DNA of 64,000 nucleotides from Pedosphaera parvula Ellin514. Its GTDB lineage: Bacteria; Verrucomicrobiota; Verrucomicrobiia; Limisphaerales; Pedosphaeraceae. Positions 52,308 to 61,222 of the stretch are shown here, piece by piece. Numbering within the stretch: position 1 is the first letter of the stretch; the number at the start of each line of letters is the position of its first letter. The position numbers were made by a program, and so were the translations under genes. The notes under the pieces are model-generated. The model was not told the origin of the DNA. It searched no databases and worked only from the letters and a program-made list of their open reading frames with translations. The stretch spans positions 1-64,000 of the forward strand of contig NZ_ABOX02000009.1 of assembly GCF_000172555.1 (NCBI RefSeq), written 5' to 3'.

Positions 52308-53621
52308 TTATAGCCCAAGTTTCTTAAATCGCGTTTTAATTTGCTTAAAATGGAAATCAAGATTGCACAGCTTGTCCAACTCCGTCTGTGTGAGATGTTT
52401 GGCGACTTCAGGGTCATTAAGCAGTTGCGTTTTGAAATCTGCATTCGCATCACCCGCATGCTTGGACTGCCAGGTCTTCATCGCATTACGCTGAACCAGT
52501 TCGTACGCCTGCTCCCGGGTAAGGCCCTTTCGAATCAGGGCCAGCAGGATGGTCTGTGAATTCCACATTCCCAGCGTTAAGCCCATGTTGCGTTTCATGT
52601 TCTCCGGATAGACAATCAATCCCTCTGTCAGCTTCGTAAGCGTCGCCAACATGTAATCCAGCAACGTGCAGGAATCGGGGAAGATGATGCGTTCCACTGA
52701 ACTGTGACTGATGTCCCGTTCATGCCAGAGCGCAACGTTTTCCATGGCGGCGATGGCATTTCCGCGCAACACGCGGGCCAGGCCGGTCAGACGTTCGCCC
52801 GTAATGGGATTACGTTTGTGCGGCATGGCGCTGGAGCCTTTCTGACCAACGGCGAAGAATTCTTCGGCTTCCAAAACTTCCGTTCGCTGGAGGTGCCGGA
52901 ACTCGGTGGCCCAACGTTCAATGCTGGCCCCAATCAAGGCCAGTGCATTCATAAACTCGGCATGCAAGTCTCGCTGCACGACTTGAGTCGCAACGGGTGC
53001 CGGGCGCAGTCCGAGTTGCTTGCAAACAAAAGCCTCTACTTTGGGCGACAAGTGCGCGCTGGTACCAACTGCTCCAGAAAGTTTGCCTATGGCAACTGTC
53101 TCTCGAACTGCCTCCAGGCGTTTGAGGGCACGGCCAAATTCGTCATACATCAACGCCATTTTCAAACCGAACGTGGTCGGCTCGGCATGGATGCCGTGGC
53201 TGCGCCCGATCATTGGTGTTAGCTGATATTTGCGGGCTTTGCTGGCGATTACCTTGCGGAGAGTTTTGACGTCTTCAATCAGAATATCTGCTGACTGTAC
53301 CATTTGGACGGCAAAAGAGGTGTCTACAATATCGCTGCTGGTCAGTCCAAAATGCAGCCAGCGACTCGCTGGAGCGCCGATGTTTTCCCCGACATTCGTG
53401 GTGAACGCAATGACATCGTGATTCAGTGTGCGCTCAAGTTCTTTGCAGCGCTCCAGGCTGAAAGCCGCCTTGGACTTCATTTGCTCAAAATCTTTTTTGG
53501 GCACCAGTCCCTCTGCCACCAGTGCCTCGCTGGCGAGCAATTCAATCTTTAACCAAATTTCCAGTTTGCGTTGCTCGCTCCAAATCTCCCGCATTTCAGC
53601 CCGTGAATAACGTTGAATCAT
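52308..53621 (-). CDS. purB: Adenylosuccinate lyase
   Basis: 437 residues of the fumarase/aspartase superfamily: MIQRYSRAEMREIWSEQRKLEIWLKIEL start, DVIAFTTNVGENIGAPASRWLHFGLTSSDIVDTSFA (about 69-104), GRSHGIHAEPTTFG (about 138-151) and the signature GSSAMPHKRNP (about 262-272). It acts in purine synthesis, releasing fumarate from SAICAR and from adenylosuccinate. It lies 64 bases before the iscA start on the same strand, probably one transcript. Confidence 0.95.
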   Translation of the reverse strand: MIQRYSRAEMREIWSEQRKLEIWLKIELLASEALVAEGLVPKKDFEQMKSKAAFSLERCKELERTLNHDVIAFTTNVGENIGAPASRWLHFGLTSSDIVDTSFAVQMVQSADILIEDVKTLRKVIASKARKYQLTPMIGRSHGIHAEPTTFGLKMALMYDEFGRALKRLEAVRETVAIGKLSGAVGTSAHLSPKVEAFVCKQLGLRPAPVATQVVQRDLHAEFMNALALIGASIERWATEFRHLQRTEVLEAEEFFAVGQKGSSAMPHKRNPITGERLTGLARVLRGNAIAAMENVALWHERDISHSSVERIIFPDSCTLLDYMLATLTKLTEGLIVYPENMKRNMGLTLGMWNSQTILLALIRKGLTREQAYELVQRNAMKTWQSKHAGDANADFKTQLLNDPEVAKHLTQTELDKLCNLDFHFKQIKTRFKKLGL

Positions 53622-53696
53622 GACGTGATTAAAATGGAAACTTGCGTAAAAGGCAAAGCCTCTTGGTGAACGATGAGCAGTGAGTTGTTCGGCAAG

Positions 53697-54581
53697 TTAC
53701 TTGCGCTTGGCCATCCTGGCCCGGGCCGCTTCGAGGATCTGCCGTTCCCGCTCCGTCAAACTTTGGATGCCGTGGGCAGAAATCTTGTCCAGAATGGGAT
53801 CCACTTCCTTGCTGATAAACTCCGCGGATGGAAGCTCTTCGGGTTCGACATTCTTGGGTTGGATCCAGGTTTTTGGTTTGTCAGAACGGACTTTCACCAA
53901 TTCGCGACGACGCATTTTCGGCCGGAATGGCTGCCAGACCACCAGTGGCTTTTGAACCTGGGTAATCCACCGGATATAAAACATGCCGGTGAGAATGCCA
54001 CCCAGATGAGCGCAATGAGCCATCTTCCAGAACGGGACTATGATGCCGATTATCGAAAAACCCATGGCGATCCAAACCAGAGTGCGAACTTTTAGCTCGA
54101 TAGGTGGAAAAAGCAAATTGATGGACCGATCAGAAAACAGGGTCGCATAGGCCGCTATCAACCCATAGACTCCCGCCGAAGCCCCCACAATGGGGACGTC
54201 AAGATGGCTTGGCCACACGACTGCACCTCCCATTTGCAAGAGTCCACCCAGCACCCCGCTTAACAGATAAAGCTTCAAGAAACTCGTTTTCCCCAGCGCT
54301 TCTTCCACGGCATGACCAAAGAAATAAAGCGTCAACATGTTTCCCAAAATGTGGAAAAACCCCTGATGCAAAAACTGAAAAGTAAGCAACTGCCAAATGA
54401 AACCGTGTTTCAGGCCATCGAGACTGAGGACGCCGTAGTATTGAAGATCGTAGAAGTCCCGCGGTCCGACCGTGTTTTGGACCACGAACATGACCACATT
54501 GAGGATAATCAGGACGACAGTCACTGACCACTGCGGTTCCCAACGGGACCGCTGGCGCATGTAGTCTCTATCCTCTAACAT
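53697..54581 (-). CDS. Rhomboid family intramembrane serine protease
   Basis: 294 residues from the ATG at 54581 (the earlier frame start is TTG). Rhomboid core: FLHQGFFHILGNMLTLYFFGHAVEEALG (about 70-97), GASAGVYGLIAAYATL (catalytic Ser near 137) and CAHLGGILTGMFYIRW (His near 197). The last 80 residues are charged, cytoplasmic-looking and end RQILEAARARMAKRK. It resembles the Pfam rhomboid family closely and precedes purB on the same strand. Confidence 0.9.
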   Translation of the reverse strand: MLEDRDYMRQRSRWEPQWSVTVVLIILNVVMFVVQNTVGPRDFYDLQYYGVLSLDGLKHGFIWQLLTFQFLHQGFFHILGNMLTLYFFGHAVEEALGKTSFLKLYLLSGVLGGLLQMGGAVVWPSHLDVPIVGASAGVYGLIAAYATLFSDRSINLLFPPIELKVRTLVWIAMGFSIIGIIVPFWKMAHCAHLGGILTGMFYIRWITQVQKPLVVWQPFRPKMRRRELVKVRSDKPKTWIQPKNVEPEELPSAEFISKEVDPILDKISAHGIQSLTERERQILEAARARMAKRK

Positions 54582-54670
54582 ACCATCGCAAAATACGCGT
54601 AGCACTTCCAAGTTTCAATGAGCATTTTGAGAACAAAGATTATTTTCGCTCTTACCAAGATGGAGCCGAA

Positions 54671-55627
54671 CTACATAAATTTCAAAAGATCAAAGCCGTG
54701 CGAGATTACCTGTTCATGGTCTAACTCGTTGCTCGCAAGAATACAAGCCGCACGCGCCTGCGGACGAATACGGAGGAGGTAGTCATAAGTTTCCTTAGTG
54801 CCTACCAGCAAGGCAGTTGAAAATACATCCGTTTCTGTGGCTGATGGCAGGGCGACTGCCGCCAGGAGCGCACTTTTCACCGGCCTGCCACATCGTGGGT
54901 CGAGGACGTGCCCGAAACTCCCTCCTTCGCTCTGAAAGGACTTTCCCCAAACGGCAGAAACCGAGAGCGCTTCATCCTTCAAACTGATTGTTGCAAAAGG
55001 GGAGGCCGCAACGTCAGTGGAGAGTGCTGGACCCTGAACCGCCACTTTCCAACTCTCTGATTCAGGGGGACTTCCCAAAGCAAGGATGCTGCTTGTTCCG
55101 CCGTTAACGAGCGCACTCGAAATACCCATGTCACGTATCAAATCCGCTGCTCGCTCCACCGCATAGCCTTTACCCATCGCCCCCAAGTCCAACATCACTC
55201 CCTTGCGCGCAAAACGAACCGTGAAATCCTTCGGGTTCAATTCCACCAAATCCATTCCCACATTGGCACGTGCCTCCGCCAACTCCTCCGCGCCGGGCAC
55301 GCGCCCCGTCCCTCCCATAAACCCCCAACACCGAATCAGCGGAGCAATCGTGATATCAAAAGCACCCTTCGTTTCCACGCTAAGTTCCCTGGCTTGTTTC
55401 AACAGCTTGAACAGGCTCGGCGTAACCCGCACCGGTTCTTGAGCCGCGCGAGCGTTCAAGTGGGCGATCTCACTCGTCGGTTGATACAAACTGAGCTGCG
55501 CCTCAATGCGCTGAATCTCATCCAACGCCTCCTCGCCCGCCGCCCGCAAGGCTGCCGGATCTTCGCCATTCAGGACGATCTCAAAACGAGTGGCCATGGC
55601 GTGTCGGGCAACGGCGATGGTCTCCAT
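54671..55627 (-). CDS. apbE: FAD:protein FMN transferase
   Basis: 318 residues of the ApbE family: FEIVLNGEDPAALRAAGEEALDEIQRIEAQLSLYQPTSEIAHLNA (about 15-59), GAFDITIAPLIRCWGF (about 89-104), MLDLGAMGKGYAVERAADLI (about 145-164), ALVNGGTSSILALG and a late FGHVLDPRCGRPVKSALLAAVALPSATETDVFSTALLVG. It moves FMN from FAD onto Thr/Ser of target proteins. No lipoprotein signal is seen at the N-terminus, unlike many periplasmic ApbE proteins. The start has no clear ribosome site, because the T-rich tail of the preceding terminator lies just upstream. Confidence 0.92.
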   Translation of the reverse strand: METIAVARHAMATRFEIVLNGEDPAALRAAGEEALDEIQRIEAQLSLYQPTSEIAHLNARAAQEPVRVTPSLFKLLKQARELSVETKGAFDITIAPLIRCWGFMGGTGRVPGAEELAEARANVGMDLVELNPKDFTVRFARKGVMLDLGAMGKGYAVERAADLIRDMGISSALVNGGTSSILALGSPPESESWKVAVQGPALSTDVAASPFATISLKDEALSVSAVWGKSFQSEGGSFGHVLDPRCGRPVKSALLAAVALPSATETDVFSTALLVGTKETYDYLLRIRPQARAACILASNELDHEQVISHGFDLLKFM

Positions 55628-55630
55628 ATA

Positions 55631-55670
55631 AACAAAAACCGGGTTTCGCAGGCTGAACCCACGAAACCCG
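55631..55670 (-). terminator. Rho-independent terminator after the Gfo/Idh gene
   Basis: CGGGTTTCG (55640-55648) and CGAAACCCG (55662-55670) form a perfect 9-bp stem with a 13-base loop. On the minus strand the stem is followed by a T-rich run (complement of 55631-55639), so it ends the gene that stops at 55688, directly before apbE. Confidence 0.8.
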
Positions 55671-55687
55671 TCGAAACCGATTATTGA

Positions 55688-57067
55688 TCAGGACAACGGC
55701 AGCGTTCCGTAGGTGATCGGCGTCACTTCCTTGCCGTCTCCCGTGGTAATCTTGCGAGTCTTGTCGTTGAACAGGCACATGATATTCAAGCGCTGAGACA
55801 TTTCTGCCAGCGAGATCACCGTCTGTGCGCGCAAAGCGAGGTCGATGTTGCCGAAAGTCTTTTTGCCGGAGCGAATGCAATCGAACCAGTTCTTTTCCAT
55901 CTCGTTAATCTTCTCGCCGCTCGGCTCAAGGTGTTCAATTACCTGCGGATCAATTTCTTCGGAGAAAGCAGGTTCGGGCTTTAACTCGATGCGGTTGCCG
56001 CCACCCATATACAAAGTGGCTTTATGGCCGCGAATAATCGAAGTCAACCCCACCTGGTTTAACGAACTGCTTGTGATCAAAATATTCAGCCCGCTTGGGA
56101 ATTCCGCGAGGAGTTGAACCTGCTCAGGCACATCACGCTCAGGAGTTCCGGAAGTATTCGCATCCGTGTGCGCCGCCTTGTTCCCGAGGCACACAACGCG
56201 CGATGGGAATTCAGGACTGCCCGTGGCCAGCATCAACGGATGCAGACGGTGCGGGATAAGGTCACCCAACAAACCAGCACAATACGGATAATATTTGCGC
56301 CAGCGGAAGTAGGAGTCAGCGTCAAAAGCCTTCTTGTTATGAACCTTCCCCTGCCAACGTTCCCAATTCACATCCTCCGGCGTGCACCAGGGCTGAATCG
56401 GGTAATTCCACTCACCCTTCGGATTATTGCGCATGTAGGAATCCTGCGCCAAAACCATCTGCCCAATCTTGCCCGCCTGGATCAATTCCGCCGCCTTGTG
56501 CCAGCGAGCGTCCGAACAAATTTGCGATCCAATCTGCAAAGCCTTCCCCGTGCTCTTCACCGTGTCCGCAATCTGGAACGCCTCACCCAAATAACGGGTC
56601 ATCGGCTTTTCCACGTACACATGCTTGCCCGCCTGCATCGCATCAATCGCGCATTGCGCATGCCAATGGTCCACCGTTGCGATTGTGACGGCATCAATAT
56701 CCTTCCTCTCCAGCAACTTCCGATGATCATCAAACTCCTGGATGTCACCGCCAATATACTTGTGCGCATCCGCCGCGCGATACTTGGACAAATCGCAAAC
56801 CGCCACCTGCACAATGTTATTAGCTGTCGCAAACTCCTTCTGGGTGCGCACGTGCGCCATGCCCTGATTTCCCACGCCGATATAGCCAACCACGATGCGA
56901 TCGTTGGCCCCGATTACCCGGCCGGGTGAAGGCGCTTGATTTTGCCCATATACAGGCGTTTTGAAAAGATTGGTCGAAGCGACAACCGCCGCAGCAGTGG
57001 AAGCTTTCTTGATGAATTCCCGACGTGTTGCCATGCCGGCCGCTGGTTTGGTTTCTTTATTATCCAT
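55688..57067 (-). CDS. Gfo/Idh/MocA family oxidoreductase, Tat signal
   Basis: 459 residues from the ATG at 57067 (the earlier in-frame start is TTG). A Tat signal, TRREFIKKASTAAAVVASTNLF (about 14-35), precedes the Rossmann domain with GYIGVGNQGMAH (about 64-75), the catalytic EKP motif (HVYVEKPMTRYLGE, about 148-161) and a C-terminal domain with WKYYPYCAGLLGDLIPHRLHPLMLATG. It differs from the oxidoreductase at 457 mainly by the canonical EKP. The substrate is unknown; export suggests a periplasmic sugar-derivative reaction. Confidence 0.9.
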   Translation of the reverse strand: MDNKETKPAAGMATRREFIKKASTAAAVVASTNLFKTPVYGQNQAPSPGRVIGANDRIVVGYIGVGNQGMAHVRTQKEFATANNIVQVAVCDLSKYRAADAHKYIGGDIQEFDDHRKLLERKDIDAVTIATVDHWHAQCAIDAMQAGKHVYVEKPMTRYLGEAFQIADTVKSTGKALQIGSQICSDARWHKAAELIQAGKIGQMVLAQDSYMRNNPKGEWNYPIQPWCTPEDVNWERWQGKVHNKKAFDADSYFRWRKYYPYCAGLLGDLIPHRLHPLMLATGSPEFPSRVVCLGNKAAHTDANTSGTPERDVPEQVQLLAEFPSGLNILITSSSLNQVGLTSIIRGHKATLYMGGGNRIELKPEPAFSEEIDPQVIEHLEPSGEKINEMEKNWFDCIRSGKKTFGNIDLALRAQTVISLAEMSQRLNIMCLFNDKTRKITTGDGKEVTPITYGTLPLS

Positions 57068-57235
57068 AAAGGGCAATGTTAAATTAGAATTACACTATAG
57101 CCTAAGACGAACACGAGCCCCACAAAATTCGGGGTCGGTTCCCCAACTAAACCAAGAATTCGCCTTCAAGTAAACCGCATAATGAACTCTTCGAGTATTT
57201 CGTGGTTAAAATAAATTCCGTTCATTTTCAGGCTT

Positions 57236-57276
57236 TTCCATTCCCAAATTCAAAACTCGCAAATCAAAAATCCCCC
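57236..57276 (-). repeat. Dispersed intergenic repeat, inverted copy 3
   Basis: Read on the minus strand, TTTTTGATTTGCGAGTTTTG then AATTTGGGAATGG aligns with the repeats at 22063 and 23472. It lies in the gene-free stretch between the Gfo/Idh gene and the lipoprotein at 57386. Confidence 0.5.
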
Positions 57277-57385
57277 TTTGGCCCCACCACAGGCTACAGA
57301 TGCCATCAAAGACTTGATTTTAACCGCCGCCTCCAACACCATCCCTGAAGAGTAGCAAGAAACCGCCAACATTTTCACTCAACCA

Positions 57386-57871
57386 ATGACAAGGAAGCTT
57401 TTAATTCCTATTTTAATGCTCTGTCTGCTGATCCAAGGTTGCGTGGGAATCGGCGTATCGAAAACACGAAACGAGGCATTTCAAAATCCGAAGATTTCAG
57501 ATGTCGCTTATGTCTCAGGACTTTCCCACACCGATGCAAGCCAGACCAATGTGGTTGTGTACACAGCCACCTGGTTGGAGAACCATTGGGGCAGGCCAGC
57601 ACGCATCACCCACGTTGGGGTAGACAGCCAGACCGAGGTTTGGACCTACAAGTTTGACATAATCTGGAATGGCGTCACACCAGTTCTTTTGGTTCCCATC
57701 CCAATCATTTTGCCGGTTGGCAGAGAGCAAATTCAGTTTGTCTTGCAGGATGGGAGAGTCGTCAGCGCAAAAGAGCACAAGGAACAGTCCTTCGGCGGCG
57801 CCTATGGCTTATCCGCGGCCCTGCACGATAAATTTTGGACCCTTTTCCTGGGACGATTAAGCGGCACATAA
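57386..57871 (+). CDS. Predicted lipoprotein
   Basis: 161 residues, lipoprotein signal MTRKLLIPILMLCLLIQGC (lipobox IQGC, Cys 19). The mature part (SDVAYVSGLSHTDASQTNVVVYTATWLENHWGRPARITHVGVDSQTEVWTYKFDIIWNGVTPVLLVPIPIILPVGREQIQFVLQDGRVVSAKEH) contains a hydrophobic stretch near 94-112 but no family I can name. It is convergent with the membrane protein at 57875. Function unknown. Confidence 0.68.
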   Translation: MTRKLLIPILMLCLLIQGCVGIGVSKTRNEAFQNPKISDVAYVSGLSHTDASQTNVVVYTATWLENHWGRPARITHVGVDSQTEVWTYKFDIIWNGVTPVLLVPIPIILPVGREQIQFVLQDGRVVSAKEHKEQSFGGAYGLSAALHDKFWTLFLGRLSGT

Positions 57872-57874
57872 AAC

Positions 57875-58549
57875 CTAACCCTCCTGCAAACCGGATACAA
57901 TGGTTTCCGCGCCGCGCTTCATCCGCGACGTGCTGACGAACAGATGTACGAGTGGAACCACGAATACTGGAAGTAGCAGAAGGCCTGCAGGACCAAGGTT
58001 GACGTTGGAGGATTGACCGGAAATCACCGCCACTAATCCTGCCAGTTGAAGCAAACCAAGGGGAAAAAGATAGATGATGATGAACAGCTTGGTGGTGAAT
58101 TTCCAACTCTCAGCCGGCCAGGAAAGTCCTGCTTCCTCGCAAAACCAGCGCATCGCAACACAGAACGCTACGATTGCAACCTGGGTCACGAGGCCAAAGA
58201 GATTCACGGCCGCCACAACCAGCGGAGGTAGCGGCATTATGAAGTGAGCACGGATTGTATTGAGCACAACCAGGACGGAGACGACTTTGACAAACCTCAT
58301 CAGCGTTACAAATCGGTCTTGCACCGCGATGGCACTCAGCTTGAAGACGCCGACCATGATGAGGACAGCACCAAGCGTATCATTCAGAAGGCTATACTTG
58401 AAGCCCGAACCGCGGATCGTCCACGAGATTTCGAAGATGCAGAGAAGTCCTCCCCAAAAGATCATCCGCAGAGGAGTGATGGCACGAGTAACGGAATCCA
58501 CGTCCATGATGCCATCGGTCGGAACTTCTGCCTCTGGCTCAAGCATCAT
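57875..58549 (-). CDS. Polytopic membrane protein of unknown family
   Basis: 224 residues with about six hydrophobic helices (for example IFWGGLLCIFEISW, GAVLIMVGVFKLSAIAV, VVSVLVVLNTIRAHFIMPLPPLVVAAVNLFGLVTQVAIVAFCVAM, LFIIIYLFPLGLLQLAGLVAVI and LLLLPVFVVPLVHLFV) and short charged ends. No conserved motif identifies a transporter. It could be a small integral membrane protein of regulatory or metabolic role. Confidence 0.62.
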   Translation of the reverse strand: MMLEPEAEVPTDGIMDVDSVTRAITPLRMIFWGGLLCIFEISWTIRGSGFKYSLLNDTLGAVLIMVGVFKLSAIAVQDRFVTLMRFVKVVSVLVVLNTIRAHFIMPLPPLVVAAVNLFGLVTQVAIVAFCVAMRWFCEEAGLSWPAESWKFTTKLFIIIYLFPLGLLQLAGLVAVISGQSSNVNLGPAGLLLLPVFVVPLVHLFVSTSRMKRGAETIVSGLQEG

Positions 58550-58858
58550 AGCGATTTCCTCAAAGGACTTCTTTTCATTTATCGGATGAGCAAAAACTGG
58601 AACTGTTTCTGACCAGCCTTGCCAAAACAGAATGTGCCGCCAGCTCCCAAAATCAAGCCTTTAATGCCACAAAGGATTCGGCCCAAAGTTGACACCGATT
58701 AATTTCTTTTCTGACCACAACTGCCAGACCGCCTCCCGCTACGCCGACCACACCGTCACCAACCATGCCGCCTCCCGCCCATTTCCCCTTGACCGGGACT
58801 TTTCCAAGACATATTCCTACTTTCAGAATGAAATAAGGAAACCGTTTCGCCTTTGTAG

Positions 58859-59266
58859 ATGAGTCAGCATAGCACCATTCTCCTTTTTGTTTCCGCAGCA
58901 TATCTGTTCGCGGGCATTTTTACTTACGTCGGCTTTTTTCTGCGCTCACAATCTCAGAAGTTTCTCCAAGGCGCGATTGTCACCAAGGGCAGAATTGTTG
59001 CAATGGAGTCGTCGGGCGAGGCCTTTCACCCGGTATTTACATTCACCGATCTTCAGGGCAGGGAGTATCAGGTCCACTCCATGGTTGGCAAATTTTCAAC
59101 AGCTCACAAGGAAGGCGAAATTGTTGACGTGTTTTACCAACCGCAAGCACCGCATGAGGCTATCATGAAGGATTCCATCCGGAGCTATCGTATGTTTTTC
59201 TGCGCAGCTGCTCTGGCCTTTACCATCGCCACCCTCATCTTAATCTTTGTTCTTCGGGCCATATGA
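58859..59266 (+). CDS. DUF3592 family membrane protein
   Basis: 135 residues: an N-terminal helix (ILLFVSAAYLFAGIFTYVGFFL, about 7-28), a beta-rich central domain (VTKGRIVAMESSGEAFHPVFTFTDLQGREYQVHSMVGKFSTAHKEGEIVDVFYQPQAPHEAIM, about 41-103), and a C-terminal helix (about 109-132). This is the DUF3592 layout and length. The function of the family is unknown. Confidence 0.85.
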   Translation: MSQHSTILLFVSAAYLFAGIFTYVGFFLRSQSQKFLQGAIVTKGRIVAMESSGEAFHPVFTFTDLQGREYQVHSMVGKFSTAHKEGEIVDVFYQPQAPHEAIMKDSIRSYRMFFCAAALAFTIATLILIFVLRAI

Positions 59267-59350
59267 CCAGCACCATCCTCTTTCAAATGGCCCAAACTCT
59301 CTTAAGGCCCGTCGGGCCGGCCTGTCTATAGCAACGACGTTCCCCTAAAA

Positions 59351-59422
59351 CTTTCTTCCCTTCGCCCAACAACCACAACCATCCACCACCACCGTTCCGA
59401 AGGGCCAAGGCCGTTCATTGAG
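59351..59422. repeat. Dispersed repeat, copy 1 (CCTTCG...CGAAGGG type)
   Basis: About 72 bases (CCCTTCGCCCAACAACC, ACCATCCACCACCACCG, CGAAGGG, AAGGCCGTTCATTGAG) that align base for base with 62247-62318 at about two-thirds identity or more, same orientation. Both lie just downstream of a gene. The reverse strand of the better copy reads GPRPFDAVVEDDGSY, so it may be a decayed gene fragment rather than a mobile element. Confidence 0.5.
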
Positions 59423-59587
59423 CACAAACCCTTCGCTCCCCTCCAACGCCCCACTGACATCAAACGCTCGATTTCAATGCAACCAGCTTCACCTACATCG
59501 CCGGGATTATAAAAAACCTCCGAAATTATTGTTTCGGCCAATGAAAAGGGAGAGTTTAATTAAAACAGCAACACGACTTGAACCTTG

Positions 59588-59594
59588 GTTAGGC
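59588..59594 (+). repeat. attC-like right box preceding a small gene
   Basis: GTTAGGC fits the GTTRRRY right core of integron attC sites, preceded by TTGAACCTTGG, which resembles TGAACTTGG before the right box at 60788. No matching left box is seen nearby, so it may be a decayed or chance site. Confidence 0.25.
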
Positions 59595-59640
59595 AACCTC
59601 AGTTCAAAAACTTGATAATAAGTGAACCACATTCGCGCGG

Positions 59641-60159
59641 ATGAAAAATAAGCCAACACCAACGAGTCGCCAGTTGCTGATTCGCAAAATTTTCCCGTGG
59701 GCATTGGTTGCGTTTCTATTTCTGTTCGGCCTTGGGGTTGCCTTTCTGTCTTCGTTTTCTGTGATAGCTGCTGTCGTTGCATGGATTGTATTGTTTTCAT
59801 GGGCAGTCTATTCGGTGAGCAGACGCGCTATGCATAAGCAGCGTTCGTTTTTCGAGGTCAGCCGACCGCTATTCAGTTATGTTATTTGCGGAGTTTTGAT
59901 TGCAACAGGGAGCTATCTTCTTTTTGACAGTATTCATGCCATCACACGCGGCAGTATTCACATCGCGATTCACCCCAAGTATTCGAGTATGCGTGGCTCT
60001 GGTGGTATGACCTTTTATCGGGCGGACAATCCGGGCGGATTTTGGGGGTGGGTTTGTGGTGATTGCTACTTTGCCCTGGTGTTCTTTTACATTGCCATCA
60101 TAGAGGTCATTATTACCCTCAAACAACGTAATCATGTTAAACATAAACCTGTGGCCTAA
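59641..60159 (+). CDS. Small membrane protein, unknown family
   Basis: 172 residues with four hydrophobic helices (IFPWALVAFLFLFGLGVAFLSSFSVIAAVVAWIVLFSWAVY, LFSYVICGVLIATGSYLLF, CYFALVFFYIAIIEVIITL) and a polar loop between. No family recognised. Its TAA stop sits inside an attC-like left box (GCCTAAC, 60154-60160), the position expected if it were an integron cassette gene. Function unknown. Confidence 0.6.
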   Translation: MKNKPTPTSRQLLIRKIFPWALVAFLFLFGLGVAFLSSFSVIAAVVAWIVLFSWAVYSVSRRAMHKQRSFFEVSRPLFSYVICGVLIATGSYLLFDSIHAITRGSIHIAIHPKYSSMRGSGGMTFYRADNPGGFWGWVCGDCYFALVFFYIAIIEVIITLKQRNHVKHKPVA

Positions 60160-60182
60160 CCACGCGGCCGCAACGGACACTC
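60154..60182 (+). repeat. attC-like left-box repeat, copy A
   Basis: GCCTAACCACGCGGCCGC, AACGGACACTCG closely matches ACCTAACCATGGGCCGCAAC, GAACTCG at 60700. GCCTAAC fits the RYYYAAC left core of attC. No matching right box follows before the next gene, so this copy is incomplete. Confidence 0.4.
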
Positions 60183-60359
60183 GCGCAGGTTGCGAGCGAC
60201 CACGCACATGACCTCTCAGAATTCAAAGAAGCGCGGAAGAAGTTCTAGAACAATATTGGTCCCGGGGCTTTGGCGATGCTTTACGGCCTATACAATTTTG
60301 GCATTGTCGCATTTCCACGCGACTCCAATATAAATCCGGCATCCAACACCTCACAAAAT

Positions 60360-60692
60360 ATGAAATTAAAACTTACAGTCGCACTGACATTGGCCGTGGC
60401 GCTTCTTTATGGCTGCGCCAAACCATCAGCTCCAACGACCAACCTCGGAGCCGTCGAAGTCGCGACCACTAAGCTGACACGTCATTATCCTTTGAGCGGA
60501 GACCGGGATTGCACGCTCACTTTGACCACTCTCATAGATGGACAGGTTCTGGTTGAAGCAGTGGTGTTGCGTAAAGATGCCCAAGGCAATGTAACGGTAT
60601 TGGCGCGGCCCCGCAAAAAAGCCCCTTTCGGACAGGAAGTCAGTCTGCCAATAGGAGATGGAAATATCGTGTTGACGCCTAAGCGAATATGA
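60360..60692 (+). CDS. Predicted lipoprotein
   Basis: 110 residues from the ATG at 60360, giving a lipoprotein signal MKLKLTVALTLAVALLYGC (Cys 19). The mature part (AVEVATTKLTRHYPLSGDRDCTLTLTTLIDGQVLVEAVVLRKDAQGNVTVLARPRKKAPFGQEVSLPIGDGNIVLTPKRI) is beta-rich and not a family I know. The attC-like site at 60700 begins eight bases after its stop. Confidence 0.65.
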   Translation: MKLKLTVALTLAVALLYGCAKPSAPTTNLGAVEVATTKLTRHYPLSGDRDCTLTLTTLIDGQVLVEAVVLRKDAQGNVTVLARPRKKAPFGQEVSLPIGDGNIVLTPKRI

Positions 60693-60699
60693 CCACGCC

Positions 60700-60794
60700 A
60701 CCTAACCATGGGCCGCAACGAACTCGTTGCCATCATGCTCCGGTTCCAATCCATGCCTCCCCGCGGACCGTCTCGCTGAACTTGGATGTTAGGT
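60700..60794 (+). repeat. attC-like recombination site, best copy
   Basis: The left box ACCTAAC (60700-60706; RYYYAAC) and right box GTTAGGT (60788-60794; GTTRRRY) lie within a 10-bp inverted repeat, GCCACCTAAC and GTTAGGTGGC, 95 bases apart overall, within the usual attC size. The next gene's ATG at 60803 is only nine bases past the right box, as in integron cassettes. The inner boxes are not clearly complementary, so the call needs a structure search. Confidence 0.5.
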
Positions 60795-60802
60795 GGCAGC
60801 CG

Positions 60803-61165
60803 ATGCGTCTCGTGCCTTCAACAATTTTGGTTCTCGCTCTGGTGGGTTGCTCAACCAGCGAGCGAGGCGACATCATTGATCTGAGAGACACACCTTCACC
60901 AGACGGGCGTTACGTTTGCACTGTGTTTGGCGAGACTTTCTACAACACGACGGGATACGCTCAGCACATTTACTTGCGTCGATCCGGGGAGCAGCGCGGC
61001 TACCCAGGCAATGTTTACGTCGTGCCGGTCGGAGATGACGTGGCGGTTTCGTGGACATCACCCACCAATCTTTTGGTGAGATTAAGCTTTGAGACGCGGC
61101 GTACTATCCCGGCGGTGACAAACGTCGCAGGAGTGACTGTCACTTATTCAGAGATGACCAAATGA
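60803..61165 (+). CDS. Predicted lipoprotein in attC-like context
   Basis: 120 residues from the ATG at 60803, chosen for its lipoprotein signal MRLVPSTILVLALVGC (Cys 16). The mature part (IIDLRDTPSPDGRYVCTVFGETFYNTTGYAQHIYLRRSGEQRGYPGNVYVVPVGDDVAVSWTSPTNLLVRLSFETRRTIPAV) resembles small single-domain lipoproteins with a repeated Tyr/Val strand pattern, but no named family. It sits between two attC-like sites. The TGA stop lies about eight bases before the next left box. Confidence 0.65.
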   Translation: MRLVPSTILVLALVGCSTSERGDIIDLRDTPSPDGRYVCTVFGETFYNTTGYAQHIYLRRSGEQRGYPGNVYVVPVGDDVAVSWTSPTNLLVRLSFETRRTIPAVTNVAGVTVTYSEMTK

Positions 61166-61172
61166 CCTGGCC

Positions 61173-61222
61173 ACTTAACCATGCACCGAAGCGCCCCCGG
61201 ACGCTCTATGCCTGACCTTGGA
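61173..61222 (+). repeat. attC-like repeat, copy C
   Basis: ACTTAAC (61173-61179) fits RYYYAAC and is followed by CATGCACCG, as CATGGGCCG follows copy B. At its far end CTGACCTTGGAC parallels CTGAACTTGGAT just before the right box of copy B, but GTTRRRY itself is replaced here by AGTACAC. A decayed copy is likely. Confidence 0.35.

Noticed and set aside
59326-59541. Minus-strand frame containing a Trp/Val-rich stretch
   Set aside because: It lies in a dispersed repeat and has no recognisable protein features; treated as non-coding.
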